Assembly: GCA_964019415.1 (NCBI GenBank)
Contig: OZ025875.1
Coordinates: forward strand, 6,409,806 to 6,473,805
Direction of reading: 5' to 3'
Source of the DNA: Ianthella basta
Taxonomy: Eukaryota; Porifera; Demospongiae; Verongiida; Ianthellidae
DNA length: 64,000 bases
Part shown: positions 40,052 to 53,500 of the stretch, piece after piece
Numbering within the stretch: the first letter of the stretch is position 1
Layout of the letters: each line of letters opens with the position of its first letter
Position numbers and translations under genes: made by a program
Notes under the pieces: generated by a model
What the model saw: the letters and a program-made list of their open reading frames with translations, nothing else
Told to the model about the DNA's origin: nothing
Databases searched by the model: none

Positions 40052-41788
40052 CCTCAGAATAAACTGAAGATTTAGTGATCCTTGACTAGTTTTTGTCAGT
40101 TGATGGCAGTTACAGAGCTTCAGTACCTTGCCATATATGGTCATGATTGCATATAGTATGTTCATGTTTAGTTTTTGTAAGGTGTGAGTGGCTAGGTAGC
40201 TTTTTCATGACTGCTCTGTATATGCACAAGCTAAAGTTGAAATCACTTATTCTGATACTTTAGTGTTACTACCGATGCCTTCATCACTGATTGGGTAAAT
40301 ATATTAACTAAGAGTAATCGATTTCAACCTTGACTAGTGTGTACAGAGTTTTTTCTTCTAATTATTGGCCAAATTCCATTCCTGCAAGCACTATATGCAC
40401 AAAGTTAATTTTATGTACAATACTAAAACAATGTAATGGTTTGTAAACGTCCCAGCACCGAGGATGTAAACCGTATCAGGTACATTGTAAATAGAACATC
40501 AAAGATGCCAATAAGTGGTCTTTCAGCTTACTGGAAGGGCTCTCCCTGCCAGCTGCTGTGTCTCATTTTGAACAGACTGAATAGCATTTGTGTTGATTCT
40601 GTGTGACTTCCTCTGAGTATTACAATAGCTCATGAATGGCTTATGAGGATGTGCTCAGACTGTGAGCCAATCTGTAGGACCTGATGTAACGTGTTTACCA
40701 TACCATATACAATGTTAATCATGTGTAGAGATTGCTTTACACTTTAACCTGAATACCTACCTGAATGGGGTGTAGATGTCACTATATGGTGAGCACTGCT
40801 GTTGCTTCGTCAGCCACCATAATGTTTATTGAGGGGACTGCATGTGTATGTGTATATGAAATAGCCTTTTAACTCGATTGTGGTGGCTGTGTGAGCTCCT
40901 GGTTCAAGACAGCATGGTTGTGCTGTCAAGTGCCATCTCCGAACATGCAGTGTGTATATGGTGTTGTATATTGTCATTATATCCACACACGCCTGTTGGA
41001 GAGCTGGCTTTTTGTAACAGTATTCATTGTCCTAACGTTTTTTGTGATGCTCATATTTCACATCATTTCCTGTCATCTCGTCATCTCTTGTTGTCACATC
41101 ATATTTTCAGTGTTTCTGTTTAGCTATTCATTGATTAAAGTGTCCACATAGTGACACCGAACCCAATTTCAACATGGGCAAGTGCATACACAGCTGTGAT
41201 GAACAAGTTACAGTATGTATGTACCTAATAAGTATAGCCACTTGGGTCTTTACAAGTAAACTCACTACTGCCAGAGATGATGACGTACAAGTAATATCCC
41301 TGTATTACTACAGAGAACTCTCCTATTTGTCTGCTAGCATTGGGTGGTGTGTGAAACGATCAACTTTACTTACGTAGTTAGACCTTTGATGTTAATGAGG
41401 CACTATACTGTTAGTGGCACTGAATTTGATTGTCTCTTGCATGTTTCCTCACCTGGAGTATAGTGTTTGGCTGTATTTATCTGAAGCTAGTCACAAGTGA
41501 TATTAAGTGGGGCTACATTTGGTGCTGAGTTACAGAATAGAAGTGAAGCATATTTAAACAAGAACACACTGTCATTCACCATGCATCTTTTTCATTCATG
41601 ATAATATCTAATGGATAGATACACTTATAATTAGGCTAGGCTAATGCACTGCTTCATATTTTAGCTACCCACTGTATGTAAAGACTTATGTTATATATTA
41701 TTACTGAAATATGCACTTTAATTGCACACACTTCTGATGTTACTGCAAACAATAGTTATTCTTAAAGTCTCTCTCCCCTCACTGTCCT
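40052..41788. other. Intergenic region between receptors A and B
   Basis: No intact gene seen. It holds an Ig2-exon relic at 41258-41331 and presumably the promoter of gene A at its left end. Confidence 0.5.
41258..41331 (-). pseudogene. Relic of a receptor Ig2 exon (3' end)
   Basis: AACTCACTACTGCCAGAGAT and the following bases align with the 3' end and donor of gene A Ig2 (from 38822) with a few substitutions, but no other exons of this copy are seen. It is probably the remains of a deleted family member. Confidence 0.6.
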
Positions 41789-44700
41789 TTAGACCTTTGC
41801 ACTGTTTTTTTTCTTGCCCAAGGTCTCATACTGATTCCTTTCTATTGTCCCCAGTTCCAGCCCCTGATAGTGCCCCCACAATTCCCCAGTAGGGTCTGTC
41901 CCCTCCCCCACCTCATCATAGATCCGCTCCTTGGTCTGGGCATAACAAAGTGGGTCAGTGTGAGCCTTCTCTGCCCTCAACTTGTTCAGTTTATTGGCAG
42001 TCACTGCTAGAGCAACTACCAGTAGAGCCACACAAGTGATGAGGAGTAGGACCACCACACCCAGAGAGGCAGTGGCTGGGAGGAGTGGGTTGCTGGAGGG
42101 AACTGTGAGAGGGTCTGAGAGGATTGGGAGGAACATTTCAATGCTAAATAGTTGAAGTGCTTTCGTCCCAATGTGTGTGTACCTGTGAATGTGCTGATTT
42201 CATTTCCTCCTCCTCCTGCAATGATCTCCACTGTATGGAGGATAGAAGACAGTGAACAGTAGGCACTGTAAGTTATACAGGTAATGAACATTAGTTCCCT
42301 GTGCGTATATACAGTCTGAAGTAATGCTTACCAGGTGGTGTGTGGAAGTACCATGTTATTACTGCTTCACTGTCTGACCTCCCAGCTGAGTTGACAGCCT
42401 GTACTGCAATGTTGGTGTACACTCTGTTCCTCTCAAGTCCTGTCAAGTTGTAGTGGGTCAGGTTGCTCCCAGTGTCAATTGACTGTTCTGTGCCACTTTC
42501 TGGTGTGTAGTATATGACATAGTGCAGTACCTCTCCATTGGATTCAGTAGGAGGTAGCCAGTTCAGTTCTATTCCATTCTCAAATGCCCTGGTAACAGAT
42601 AGATGCCTTGGTGATGCTGACCCTGCAGTGTGGACAGCGAACAAAGCACAATTGCACCTAATTACGTATGTACTGTAACTGAAAGTGAAGGTTTGCCTGG
42701 GCTACTTAGTTGTGTGACACTACGAGAAGGGTGCTACCATGTAAGTCATGAAATAATGTAGTGTGACCCAGTGAAGGAACCTTGACTAGGGATCTCAGTT
42801 GTGATGATTTGTGATTCTAAATTAGAATCATTTCTAACTGTACAATACGTATGTACTTTGTACTTTTGGCAGGATGTTGCTAGATATTTTCTTCATACTA
42901 GCTGAATGCCTGCCCTTTGGGCGGTTCCAGTCTACATTTCATAATTTGAGCGTTTAGCCACACAAAACTGTCCCTTTAATTGGGAGCATTCCGTAGACTC
43001 ACTTCGTACAACTCTGTGCGCACAGAATTTACTTATGTTAATCCACTTTGTCTAAAAGCGTTCAGTGGCGCTAACCACCTTAGGTCACCCCCCCCCCCCC
43101 CTCCCCCCTGGATTGCCGTGATGTGCTCTTCTATGTTTGGTGAAGATTGCTGGAAAATTGAAAGAGGAGTTTCTGGACAACGAAACACAATCTTTTCTCT
43201 ATCTCTTAGATATGGTGGTGACCATAAAAGTGGCAAGAACTTGGACGTAATGGCGTTAAACCAAATTTCGGCTTGGCGAGGTTACTCACACTACGCCTCT
43301 TCGTAATCCTACCATGTTTTGCAACGCTCCGTCCAGAATTGAAGGAGTATATCCCGAAGCAACGAAAATGTGTGTTACTGTACGTTTATTATAAGAAGAT
43401 ACGTATGCTCTAATCATGGTGAACTTGCATGGAAGATTGTGTCACCAAAGTAAAGAAACAAGCTGTTGGCTTACTGCTGCAGTCCTGTTTTAATACAACA
43501 GATAACTCTCTGAGTATGTACTGTACACACATGCATCTCCTATTGCATGTCCATTGTGTATTGAAGTCATGCAGCATGCTGTGTGAAAATAGTGCATTCG
43601 TAAACTCACTTGCCTCTCCAGCGGTAGCACTCTTCACTGCTGGTGCTGCAGTCCTCTTAGAACCATTGTCTAGTGCCTGTGCTGTAATCCTGTACTGAGC
43701 ACCTGGTACTGTAGGGCTGATTGTAACTCTCCTCCCCGTACCTGTATTCACATACTCTCCTATCATTGGTACTCCAAAACGGAGCACCTCATATCCAGTA
43801 ATGACACGAGTTGTTACAGTGTCACTCCTGTTCACTTGGTACTCCACCCTTGTTCTGGTAGCTGCGTTGACAGTGATTCTTGGGACACTAAGTGAATCTG
43901 GGTGGTTAGCAATATATATCCTACATTATAATGTATATTATTTATTATATGTATTATACTATATATAATATGCTCCACGCACGCACACACACAGACAATG
44001 CAACCCTTCCAAGGTAATCTATAGAGTGCTACCAGCACCTTCTGCGAATGTGAGAGGGACCCTACTGTTTGATCACTTATGAAAGGGTTTGTCCATCATA
44101 ACACACACACACTGTGCAAGTCATAGCCACTGAAGAAGTGAAGAGTTTGCTGCTGTAACATTTGGTGAAGATGAATGGGTTTGGCGTTTCTACCATACAT
44201 ACTATAATTATACAGTATATTGTATGTGACTGCTTTGAGAAAAGGGGGCACTTTGTGCTATGTATAAGGTGTCACTACAGACAAAAACATGCAACCGAGT
44301 GATGTTTTGTGTAAATTGGCGATTTGCATATTCTGTACCTGTGGTATCGTCCCAACTTCTGGGCCAAGTTGAAATCTGTAGTCCCATCCCATGCTTCAAA
44401 CCAGGAATAATAGTTACGCCATCACCATGTTTACGCATAAAAAGTACAGAAACAAGGAAAGGCTACTACACAGTGGAATTCTCCATTGTCCCTACATTGA
44501 AGAGTGCTGCACCATACAATACTACACTCTTGTATGTAGTGACAATGGTGAATGCTCCACTGTGTAGTAGCCTTTCCTTGTTTCTGTACCTTTTATGCCA
44601 GCCCTAGCTACATCTTTAGTAGGTTTTGTAGAAAATTTTATTCTTTCTAGTTTCTGCACTTTTATGGAATGTAAACTCATATGATGCCACAACCACAGTA

Positions 44701-46937
44701 CAGCAATGCAGTTATACGACCCTCATGTTTTTATTCAGGAGCAGAACCGAAGTGGCAGGCTGAACCTAGACTCCGCACTAATTCAGAAACGTCCACCGGA
44801 AGTGACCTCGCAGTAATTAAAAATAGCGTCCCACTGGCACAACCATTGCGGATGGCACGCTAAATGGCATAGTGGCTAACGGCAACCGAAACTTGTCCTG
44901 TATGCACTTGTGAACGCTCATCTTACTGCATTTTGGGGCTGTTGGCCCAAAACAAGAGGACTAAGTGATCAACCGTGGTATATATATGATTACATCATTG
45001 TAAGTAGTGTCTTGTGCCTAGCAACGTCTCACGAAGGCCCGGAAACTGCCATTGGTGGACTGTTGGCTCATAGAGCCATCTAACCTACAAAAGGCACTTA
45101 TTGGCCGAAACCATCATAGAACTGTGGATGAATTATTCTTTTACTATTTAGCGTTCGTGAGTTACAACTAACAGAGAAGAATAAGAATAAGAATGAAATG
45201 AGAGTAAGACGAAGTACCGAAAAAAACGTCTATGCTTTCTACTCGACGGCGCCATGGCGCTTGGAAGTAAAGTTAGCAATGTAAACTGTATGGCCTCCCT
45301 TCCTCGCTGGTGATTCCTTTTGTTGGTTCTTGCCTCTGTTCAGGAGTACGTAGCACCACTTTTCATTTGTATTACAGCATGCAAACAACCACGGTCATCC
45401 CTACATAGACAGCAGAATTCAGGAGCATTACAGGCCATTTTCTCGTAATTGCTCCGAGCGTATTTTCATACTTTGAATGAGCATATCCCGAGAGCAGGAG
45501 CAGCTATTGAAGCGAAACAATGTGCAGCAGAGAGCTTTATCAACTGTACTTCTACCCAGTACCACTAACTCGAATCAACAAATGACACAAAAGCCCCCTT
45601 TTTTTCATATCTGCTCACATATGCTGTAACTTAACAGATATGTACTTACTGTATTTACATACATATGTAAAAGTACGAAAGGAATGGATTTGTGGTATTA
45701 TTGCGAGATCACATATAAGTACAAACTGTATGTGAACTCATTGCTGGTGCTGCATTATTCATCCCTGTTAGTGGTGACATTTTATTGTAGTATCCTTTGC
45801 TAAGTGTTCAACCAACATTTACATTACATGTAATCATGCATGCTAACTTGCACTTGAGATGAACAGATAGAAGAAGTTGGTGGCAGTAGTAGTGCAGTAG
45901 AGTTCTCTGTTCTGGAAACTGCCAGAATTGGTTGGATTCACTACCAGTGTTGCTGTAGCTCCTTTTCTTGTCTCAGTCACTCCTCCAGTTTCTAGCTGCC
46001 CTCTATTGGCACCAAACCTAGCTTCTCCACTGCTGACAGTGCAGTTGATTCTCCCAATCCCATCTGGACCAGATATCTGTTGTAGATCAGTTATGGGGAA
46101 CTCATGAGGTATGAGTCTCCCATAGCTATGGACAACACGACTGCCTGAAAGGTTCAGAGGGTAAATGTTATTATTCAACTTGTACAGTAATGCCACAAGT
46201 GAATTAGCTACACTAGAACACACCAGTGACTCTGAGTGTGAAGCTCCCATTAGCTTTCTGTCTTCCTGTAGCTGTCACCTGACAGGTGTATGTCCCTCCA
46301 TCACTTGTGGAAGTTGTGTTGACAGCCAAGATGTGTTCATTGTAGACCTTTCTACCATAATACCCTTCTACTTCACATGGTCCATTTGGACAGGTCCAGG
46401 TGTAGCTGAGAGGTGTTCCATAAGGTAGACCAACAACCTGACAGACTAGGATGAGTTGAGTTCCAAGGGTAATTGGATTCCCATAGAAGAGTGCGCGGTT
46501 GTTTATATAGCCATCAATCACTGCAGTAGGTGGCCCTGAAATTCCGAATAATAACATTTACAAAGCCATAAACATATGCACATCTGATAAATCAGTGACT
46601 AATGCACATACATCTGTGAGTAGAGTGTACTTATATACTGGCTAATGTGTATACTTGTGCAATATTTAAGCACGTATTAAGCATATGTATAAGTTTGCTC
46701 TTTGTTCTTGTTTGTACACATCCAAAGCAAAAGTGTGATACACAGTGTGCGTTGTAGCTTGTATTTTAACAGAATGCCCAATGTCTTACGTAGTTGTAAG
46801 TGTAGTTGGTACAGCTGTATATGTATTATAGTACCCTACTTTGTGCGATGTAAGTTCTTACCTCCTGAACATTGCCCTGCTAGTAGTCCGGGTATCAGGA
46901 GAGTAAGGCACCAGATTGAGCCTACTCCTCTCTCCAT
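41789..46937 (-). CDS. Ig/FN3 receptor B (two Ig, two FN3, TM, ITAM-like tail)
   Basis: Exons: 46937-46862 (signal peptide MERGVGSIWCLTLL), 46535-46224 (Ig1), 46144-45848 (Ig2), 43897-43610 (FN3a), 42622-42332 (FN3b), 42230-42183 (48-nt Gly/Thr linker), 42114-41789 (TM and tail); 1638 nt, 545 residues, all joints phase 1. Ig1 carries YTWTCPNGPC and DGGTYTC; FN3a PGAQYRITAQALD; FN3b IELNWLPP and HYNLTGLERNRVYTN. The TM is VVVLLLITCVALLVVALAV with a basic stop-transfer side. The tail contains YDEV and YQGLELGTIERNQYETL. The large intron between Ig2 and FN3a (2 kb) contains a foldback element. Several NxT/S sites suggest glycosylation. It is the fullest version of the family in this window. Confidence 0.85.
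43090..43108. repeat. Poly-C tract
   Basis: A run of C bases (interrupted once by T) in the gene B intron between FN3a and FN3b. Confidence 0.7.
44435..44598. mobile_element. 164-bp palindromic MITE-like element in gene B intron
   Basis: Starts GCATAAAAAGTACAGAAACA and ends with its inverted copy TGTTTCTGTACCTTTTATGC. The arms pair over about 70 bases each (AGGCTACTACACAGTGGA is perfectly conserved), so a single strand would fold as one long hairpin. Confidence 0.82.
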
Positions 46938-47754
46938 CTTGCTATCTTATTATCTCACTTACGCATTGCAGAGTTGTGAGCTATGTAGGTGTTTGCAGTT
47001 CACTCTTATATGCTTTCCATCCCACATACATAGTTGTATGTTTGGCTTCTGTTAGGAACTACCTAGCAGTGGCTGATGCTTGGTAGCAGTGCTTCATTTG
47101 AAGTTTAATGACTGACCTACCATACAACATGCAGCCCTTAATGTAATGGCCTCAAGGTACAAATATCATATTGTATTGAAACACTATTAGCACCTAATTG
47201 TATAGCTAGTGCTTGCAGGAGCTAACAATGGAAAGCACAATCTCTGTTACAGCTGTGGTGTAAGCTCTAATACAGTTGTAGCTGTGATATGCCATTCTGC
47301 TCCACGCATTGCCCCTATGTTGCTTACATGACTTGTGTGGTTGTATTGGTTTAGCACAATTACAGTAGATATATGCAGCTATCTATGGCAACTAATGTCT
47401 TACCTTTCAGAGCAGTCATTGTTGTGTGTCATGTGGGTGGATTGCTAATAGAGGTGGACTGAGCTTGTTGTTTGTGAGAAGCTTTTGAAGTTTGTCCAGC
47501 TGCTTCTTTTCTGTGGGTGCAATTATTATAGAAATCTTGTATGGGCTGTCTTACCTCACAACAGGCTTCTGTCAAAGATAACTTGATACCCTTCATCTTT
47601 CTTTGTTGAATCCTTACATTGAGCAAGGCAAGGAAGTTACATTTCTTTCGTATTGTCATACTGATCAGTTGAGTGCACCAGCCTGCCTTATAAGCACATT
47701 TCCTTTGTTTGGTGCATGCACATTTCCTTACTGGTTTCTGCCATGTTTGTTAAG

Positions 47755-48124
47755 TAGTCTCATGTGCCAGACCCCCTGTGGAAGGGTTCAGTATTTTTGC
47801 ATTGCATAAGCCGATTATTGCATTAATGTGGTTAACTCTTGAACAATGTTGTTCGTAGTGCGGTAGTGCACAGCGAGTGAAGTATGGAGTGCCTAAATTC
47901 ATATTGTTTTGCTTGTACAGGTCATTCTTGCTCTGATTGAGAGTGTACCCAAGCGAAGTTGCGGCACATCCAACTCTATCCTTTGACGCTATGTCTAAAT
48001 TTTAGGCTGACGTCATATAGCAAACGGCGAATCTGATCGGTCAGGACAGGATCTCATCCTGGACACAAGTCTGCGTACACAATAGTACCAGACCCTTCTG
48101 CAGGGGGTCTGGCACATGAGACTA
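47755..48124. mobile_element. 370-bp TIR element between receptors B and C
   Basis: Left end TAGTCTCATGTGCCAGACCC and right end (inverted) GGGTCTGGCACATGAGACTA are perfect terminal inverted repeats that extend to about 34 bases with mismatches. No ORF inside; non-autonomous DNA transposon. Confidence 0.8.
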
Positions 48125-50442
48125 GTTTGTTCAGCTGCCACTGATCTATGTGGTTCTCACATTCATTGAGGCAGATATAGGAACTGCCAGTACAGCATAA
48201 ATTACATACTTAGCTACAGTGCATGCCGGACGTAAATGGGGGAAATGATGTGATAAAGGTTTGGCTTCTGCTTCTATGAAAAGTGTAAGTGTAAGTTTTC
48301 TGTGTCACAGACCATATGTACTAGCCACCATATACATACACATGGTGAAGGCCTTAGGTTGGTCATTGAGCTAGTACTGTATTGGTGGCCGATGCTATGC
48401 AACAGTGCTTTTTAGAAGTTTCCGCTTGAAGCTCAGTGGCCAACCTTATGCTATAACCATGTATAGTAACTAGTACATATGTAGATGCGATCAGGTACTA
48501 TTGCATTGATAGTCAAAGTGATTGGTTCTTTATGCCTGAGTATCTGAAATAATGTGCCAGCGCAGTTAACGTGAGCATACTGTACTGTAATTCTATCCTT
48601 ATTTTGTTGAATTGAGTGATGACATGAATTACTGTAACCCTTCTACTGCATATAAATATTCATGAAGACTTTGTATTGTATTTCAACTCTGACCTTTCAA
48701 AAGTTAGGTGGAGTGTGTTCTTTGTGCCTTGTTGTGGAATTATGAAACCTTTTGCAGACTTCCAGAATACATACTGTAACTGCAGGTTGCCAGACATTGT
48801 GGTGCTGTTAGCTTCCATGCAGTGATGTCAAACTTGCCCACTAAAGTGCTTTGTTTGCTGAACTACAGATATTCTAAGGTTGCACTGTGATCAATCCTTC
48901 CCCAAGTATACCTCTTCTGTGTTACTGTTGCTTCTGGTATTCCTGATTGTCTGAGAAAGTTGTGGGTTAGCGCTTTCATGGCTTTCATACTTGCTCAGAC
49001 CTAGGATGTTTCGTATATGCTGGAGCTGAAAAGTGCTCAACATTGACACCTGACTTGGAACATCAATTTCGGCAGCACAGATAGTCAGCACAGGTGTCAT
49101 CATGTGATATAATTATAGAAGTTTAGATCAATCGAAATATTGCACAATTCATAGATATCTATGTGCAAATGCACAATGCCACCTTTGGGACCTGGTTCAT
49201 ATTGGAAGGCAATACTTTGCAGCTGGTAGTCATTGCCAAGGTTAGATAGATTGCCTCAACTTTAGAGTGAAAGATTCCAATTTTTCAACAATTCAAAGCA
49301 AGATTGCAGCTAATTTATGAAAACTGGCCTTCAAGTATGCAAGAAGTGAAGCCTTGATCTACTGTACATATGTATATATACTTTGAACTACTTGTTAGTA
49401 CTGTACCTTGTTTATTTAGTGAGTGCAGTAGTTGATAATAGAGGGCCAAGCTCTGCTAGCACGTGTATACTGTACATTATGCTGTAGGCTCTAAAACAGT
49501 TGTAAGATCTACAATTCTGCCCCACACACTGTACCTTCCCCCATGGTCACGGCTGTGTTAATATCATGCGTTGATGTACTGGTTAGCTTACAGTATTCCT
49601 ATGAATGTTGCGGCAGTGCCTTATGCAACACAGTCTTGCCTTTCAGTTTCACTAGCTGTTGTGTCATGCAGTTGGATGGCTATAGAATGGTGCACTGGGC
49701 TTGGTGTTGGGAGAAGCTTGTGATGTGTGCCCAATTGCCTCTGTGGGAGGGTGCAGAAACCATGTGTGGTGATGATGCCTCCTGACATGGGGCTTCTGTC
49801 AAAGAAGATGTAATGGTATTCCCTCTTTGTGAGTGCCTTTGCTTGGCCCATTTGTGCATAACTGTAATGAATTATCGGTATCCAGTTTCACTGTTGCTGG
49901 GTGGCATGTATTCATGTGTACATGTACCGTTTACAGTCTTTATGGTGATGGAAGCCACATGAAGTGGAGTGAGTGTGAGTGGAACCCTCTAGTGCTTAGG
50001 GTTGACTAAGGTAGAAAGATGAAAGCTCAATGTACTGTATGTGGAAGGTGTTATCACACATGTCTCACAGAACGATTGAATTTGGATGGACATACATACA
50101 TACTGCCCTCCTCCAAGTTCTACCTACATAGTTGACAGTTCTACCTGGCACTACATTTAATTGCAAGATGTGCAACACTGATGTGTTACTGTATCTGAAA
50201 GGTGTGGCACTGTTATAGCCACTTATATGTAAATTTGCCAACTGTTAATACTGTACATCCACACATAATCTATGTAACCACACTCTCCACCTGTGACATA
50301 CTGCCACCAAAGTTGGTATCACACTTGTATGAACACATACATTGTGGCAATATTATAGCCTACGTCCGATATTACTTTTTTGTCAATCTACTGTATGTTA
50401 TACTATGTCTTCCACGCACACACTCACACACACATACACACG

Positions 50443-50446
50443 CGTG

Positions 50447-50506
<60 letters not shown>
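50443..50506. repeat. (CG)/(CA)n microsatellite
   Basis: GCGTGCGCGCGC followed by perfect CA, just downstream (3') of receptor C. Confidence 0.9.
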
Positions 50507-50508
<2 letters not shown>

Positions 50509-50554
50509 GGACAGCTTACAACCTTAAAGCTACAGGTCTCTTGCAGCCCCATCC

Positions 50555-53500
50555 TTAGAACTTAGCAGTGGAGCTCTTATTCAGGCTTTCGTACTGTCCC
50601 TTCTCCAGTGTTCCCACTTCCAGCTCCTGGTAGTGTCCCTTCTGTCCTCCATTAGAGGCTGTCTCCACCTCCATCTCCTCATAGGCCTCCTCTTTAGTCT
50701 TACTTTCCTTTTCTCCTGTCTGATTGTAGTAGTGAGGTGGGTCAGAGTGAGCCTTCTCTGCCCTCAATTTGCTCGGTTTGTTGGCTGTCACTGCTAGAGC
50801 AGCTACCAGTAGAGCCACACAAGTGATGAGGAGTAGGACCAGCACAGTCAGGAAGACAACAGCTGGGAGGAGGGAGTTGCTTGAGGGGGTTGTGGAGGGG
50901 ACTGTGGAGGGGACTGTGGAGGGGAGTGTGAGAGAATAAAGATTAACGATCTTTGTTTGTATTATTTGTGGGGTACTTGAACTTCACCTGTATTGCTGCA
51001 AATTTGGCCATCTCCCTCTGTACTTGTAGTAGCTGACAGTGTAAGCAGAATACACACATTTTTGCAGTGAATGAGGCACGGGCAGCATGAGATATGGTAT
51101 GTGAATATATGTGAAATCCTAAATGCTTTTAGGGTTTCACAAGTGTGTGTATCTCGATAGCTTTGAAGTAGCGTGGTGTTGATGTGGCGGTAGACCATCT
51201 GTTGCCGTATCTGCTCTAAAAATTCGTCATTCTAATTTTTGTCAGGGAAAAAAATATGCTCAAGTGCACTCTAATCGTGACAAATTTTCTTTTCTGTCTC
51301 TCTAATTTCTGCCATTGGCCTCTAATTTTTGTCATGAACAGGAAGCGTTCTAAATATTCGTCGGAAATGCCTGCAATATGGCTGTGACGGCCAAGGAACT
51401 AAGCCTAGGAACAAAGCCAACAATGCTCGCTGTTGTGTTTGTTCTTCTGGCATTGTTCTGTTCATCTATAAGCCTTCTCGATGCTGTGTACGTTGTTCAT
51501 TTTCCTTTTGGTGCGACAATGAGTTCAGTGATTGTGAATCTTCTCCAGATCCTTCTCCTTCGGACGGAAGCTCTGCAGAGTTTGTTGTGGATACGCCAGG
51601 CCCAGACTGGGAAGACGACCCTCCGACTATTGTCTTGAGTGACAACGAGGAAGGTCCGCCAAAGCCGAAGAATAAGACGCTCACAAAGTATTTCACGCCT
51701 ACTCCTCGTAGTACCTCGTCCCCGATTGCCGGAGCCCTGATGTCCTTGTACACGTGGTAGCATAGCACTGCTGTTCACACGGTCAATGTGAAAGTGGCCA
51801 TTTCAGCAAGGAACGTTCATACGAAAAAGCTCTCTAATCTTTCGTCTTTGCTCTAAAATGTGTTTCGTCTGATAACTCTAAATATTCGTCCCCTTCGACA
51901 GTCTTCTCCATTCCAGTTCTAATTGCCTTGAAAAGACGAAATTTTCGCTGCACTAAGGGTGACGAATATTTAGAGTGGATACGGTACTAACAATTTAGGG
52001 CCCTACCCCTGCTACCTAGTCTTTGTTCTGGGCCTTTGTCCTACTGTGTAGACTGGATACATACATGTGTACTTGTTATCATTGGGTTGATTAATGGTGT
52101 TGAGGCTGATACTTTCATGAGTTAAGCGTGAAGCTCTCGGATTGTGGACGGATAGTTACACATGCAACAATTCTCTCATCATTTCCTGCTGTACTTGGTG
52201 GTCTAGGTGGTGTAGGGGATTTTGTTCTGAATGTGGAGCATCCTGTGCCTACCCAAACATGTTACTGTTCAGTCTCAAATTCTTGTACCACAGATATCTC
52301 TTATTAGTCCACATGTATCCCTCTCACCATTTATTGACATGCAAAAAGAGCTTAGTAAGTGGCTGTTCTAAAGTGATAGATTCAAAGTGATCATGTAGGC
52401 AACTGATGGGGGTACACCTTATTGTCCAGTAGTGTTAGAGATTGTTGCTCAGCTATCACCAGTGCTGGCTTGAACAATGTGAGAGCAACTCACTTGCTTC
52501 TCCAGAAATAACGTGCAACACTGCTGGTGTTGCACTCCTCCTAGTACCATCATCAAGTGCCCATGCTGTAATCCTGTACTGAGCACCCGGTACTACCGGG
52601 CTGATTGTAACTCTCCTCCCTCTACCTGTATTCACATACTCTCCTATCATTGGCACTCCAAAGCGGAACACCTCATATCCAGCAATGACACGAGTTGTTG
52701 CATTGTCACTACTCTCCACTTGGTACTCCACACTTGTACTGGTAGCTCTGTTGACAGTGAGTCTTGGGACACTGAGTGGATCTGAATGATAGGTAATGTA
52801 TCTAGTGCATTCACATTACATGTGTGCATGCACTACCTACGTACTATACACAGCATGTATCAGACGACACGCTCGTGACATCTAACGAATGTGCCCAATA
52901 ACAATGGCTACTCTTATTTTGATGTATTAGTGCTCTTCAGTGAAAGTAGCCAAATGGTGGGGGCGCGGAACAATTGACGGTCATGGATAGGCTTTTTTGA
53001 TGTATTGAAATGCCAATGAACCCAAAGCCAACCTGGAGTAAGAAGAAAGCGGCTTTTGCTTTTCATACCCCATTTTGCTTTTCATATCCTTCTCCTTCTT
53101 TCCACTGAATTTTGCGTGCTCCTAGTGCATGATACAAGGCACCTACCAACCCAAGTCGTGTACAAGTACACACATACTGACGTGAAGGGTGAATATCCAA
53201 GTGCCAGTGACAATCCAATAAGTACGGCACTCGAGAGGGTATGAAGTTTGTCTTCCCCATGTATTTAGCTACCCCAATGCTGCCATTTTGCTGTTATGGT
53301 AACACGGCAGCTGGTTCATCTAGAGTGGCATAACTGTGCTTGATGTTCTGCACAATCTTCATCTAGTTTATTAATCTGATGTAGCCATAGTCCTTTTGCT
53401 ATGCAAAAACTGTACAAACTAGTGTATAAACATTCGTTTAGAATTATGTAAAAGGGACATAGGAATGGCCAGCAAAAATGCATAGAAAGAGCAGCAGTAA

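Larger units (their letters stand above)
46938..50554. other. 3.6-kb intergenic region between receptors B and C
   Basis: No credible gene. It contains a TIR element (47755-48124), a pair of diverged direct repeats (about 47270-47600 and 49500-49830, sharing the GAGAAGCTT and GGCTTCTGTCAAAGA blocks) and a CA microsatellite (50443-50506). The sequence next to gene B (46970-47065) resembles that upstream of gene D (59770-59870), probably shared promoter sequence. Confidence 0.5.

Noticed and set aside
40878..41151. Hydrophobic plus-strand frames between receptors A and B
   Set aside because: No start context, homology or splice support; low-complexity T-rich sequence.
49543..49851. Short frames on both strands between receptors B and C
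   Set aside because: They overlap a diverged non-coding duplication (partner near 47270-47600) and the frames are not conserved between the two copies.
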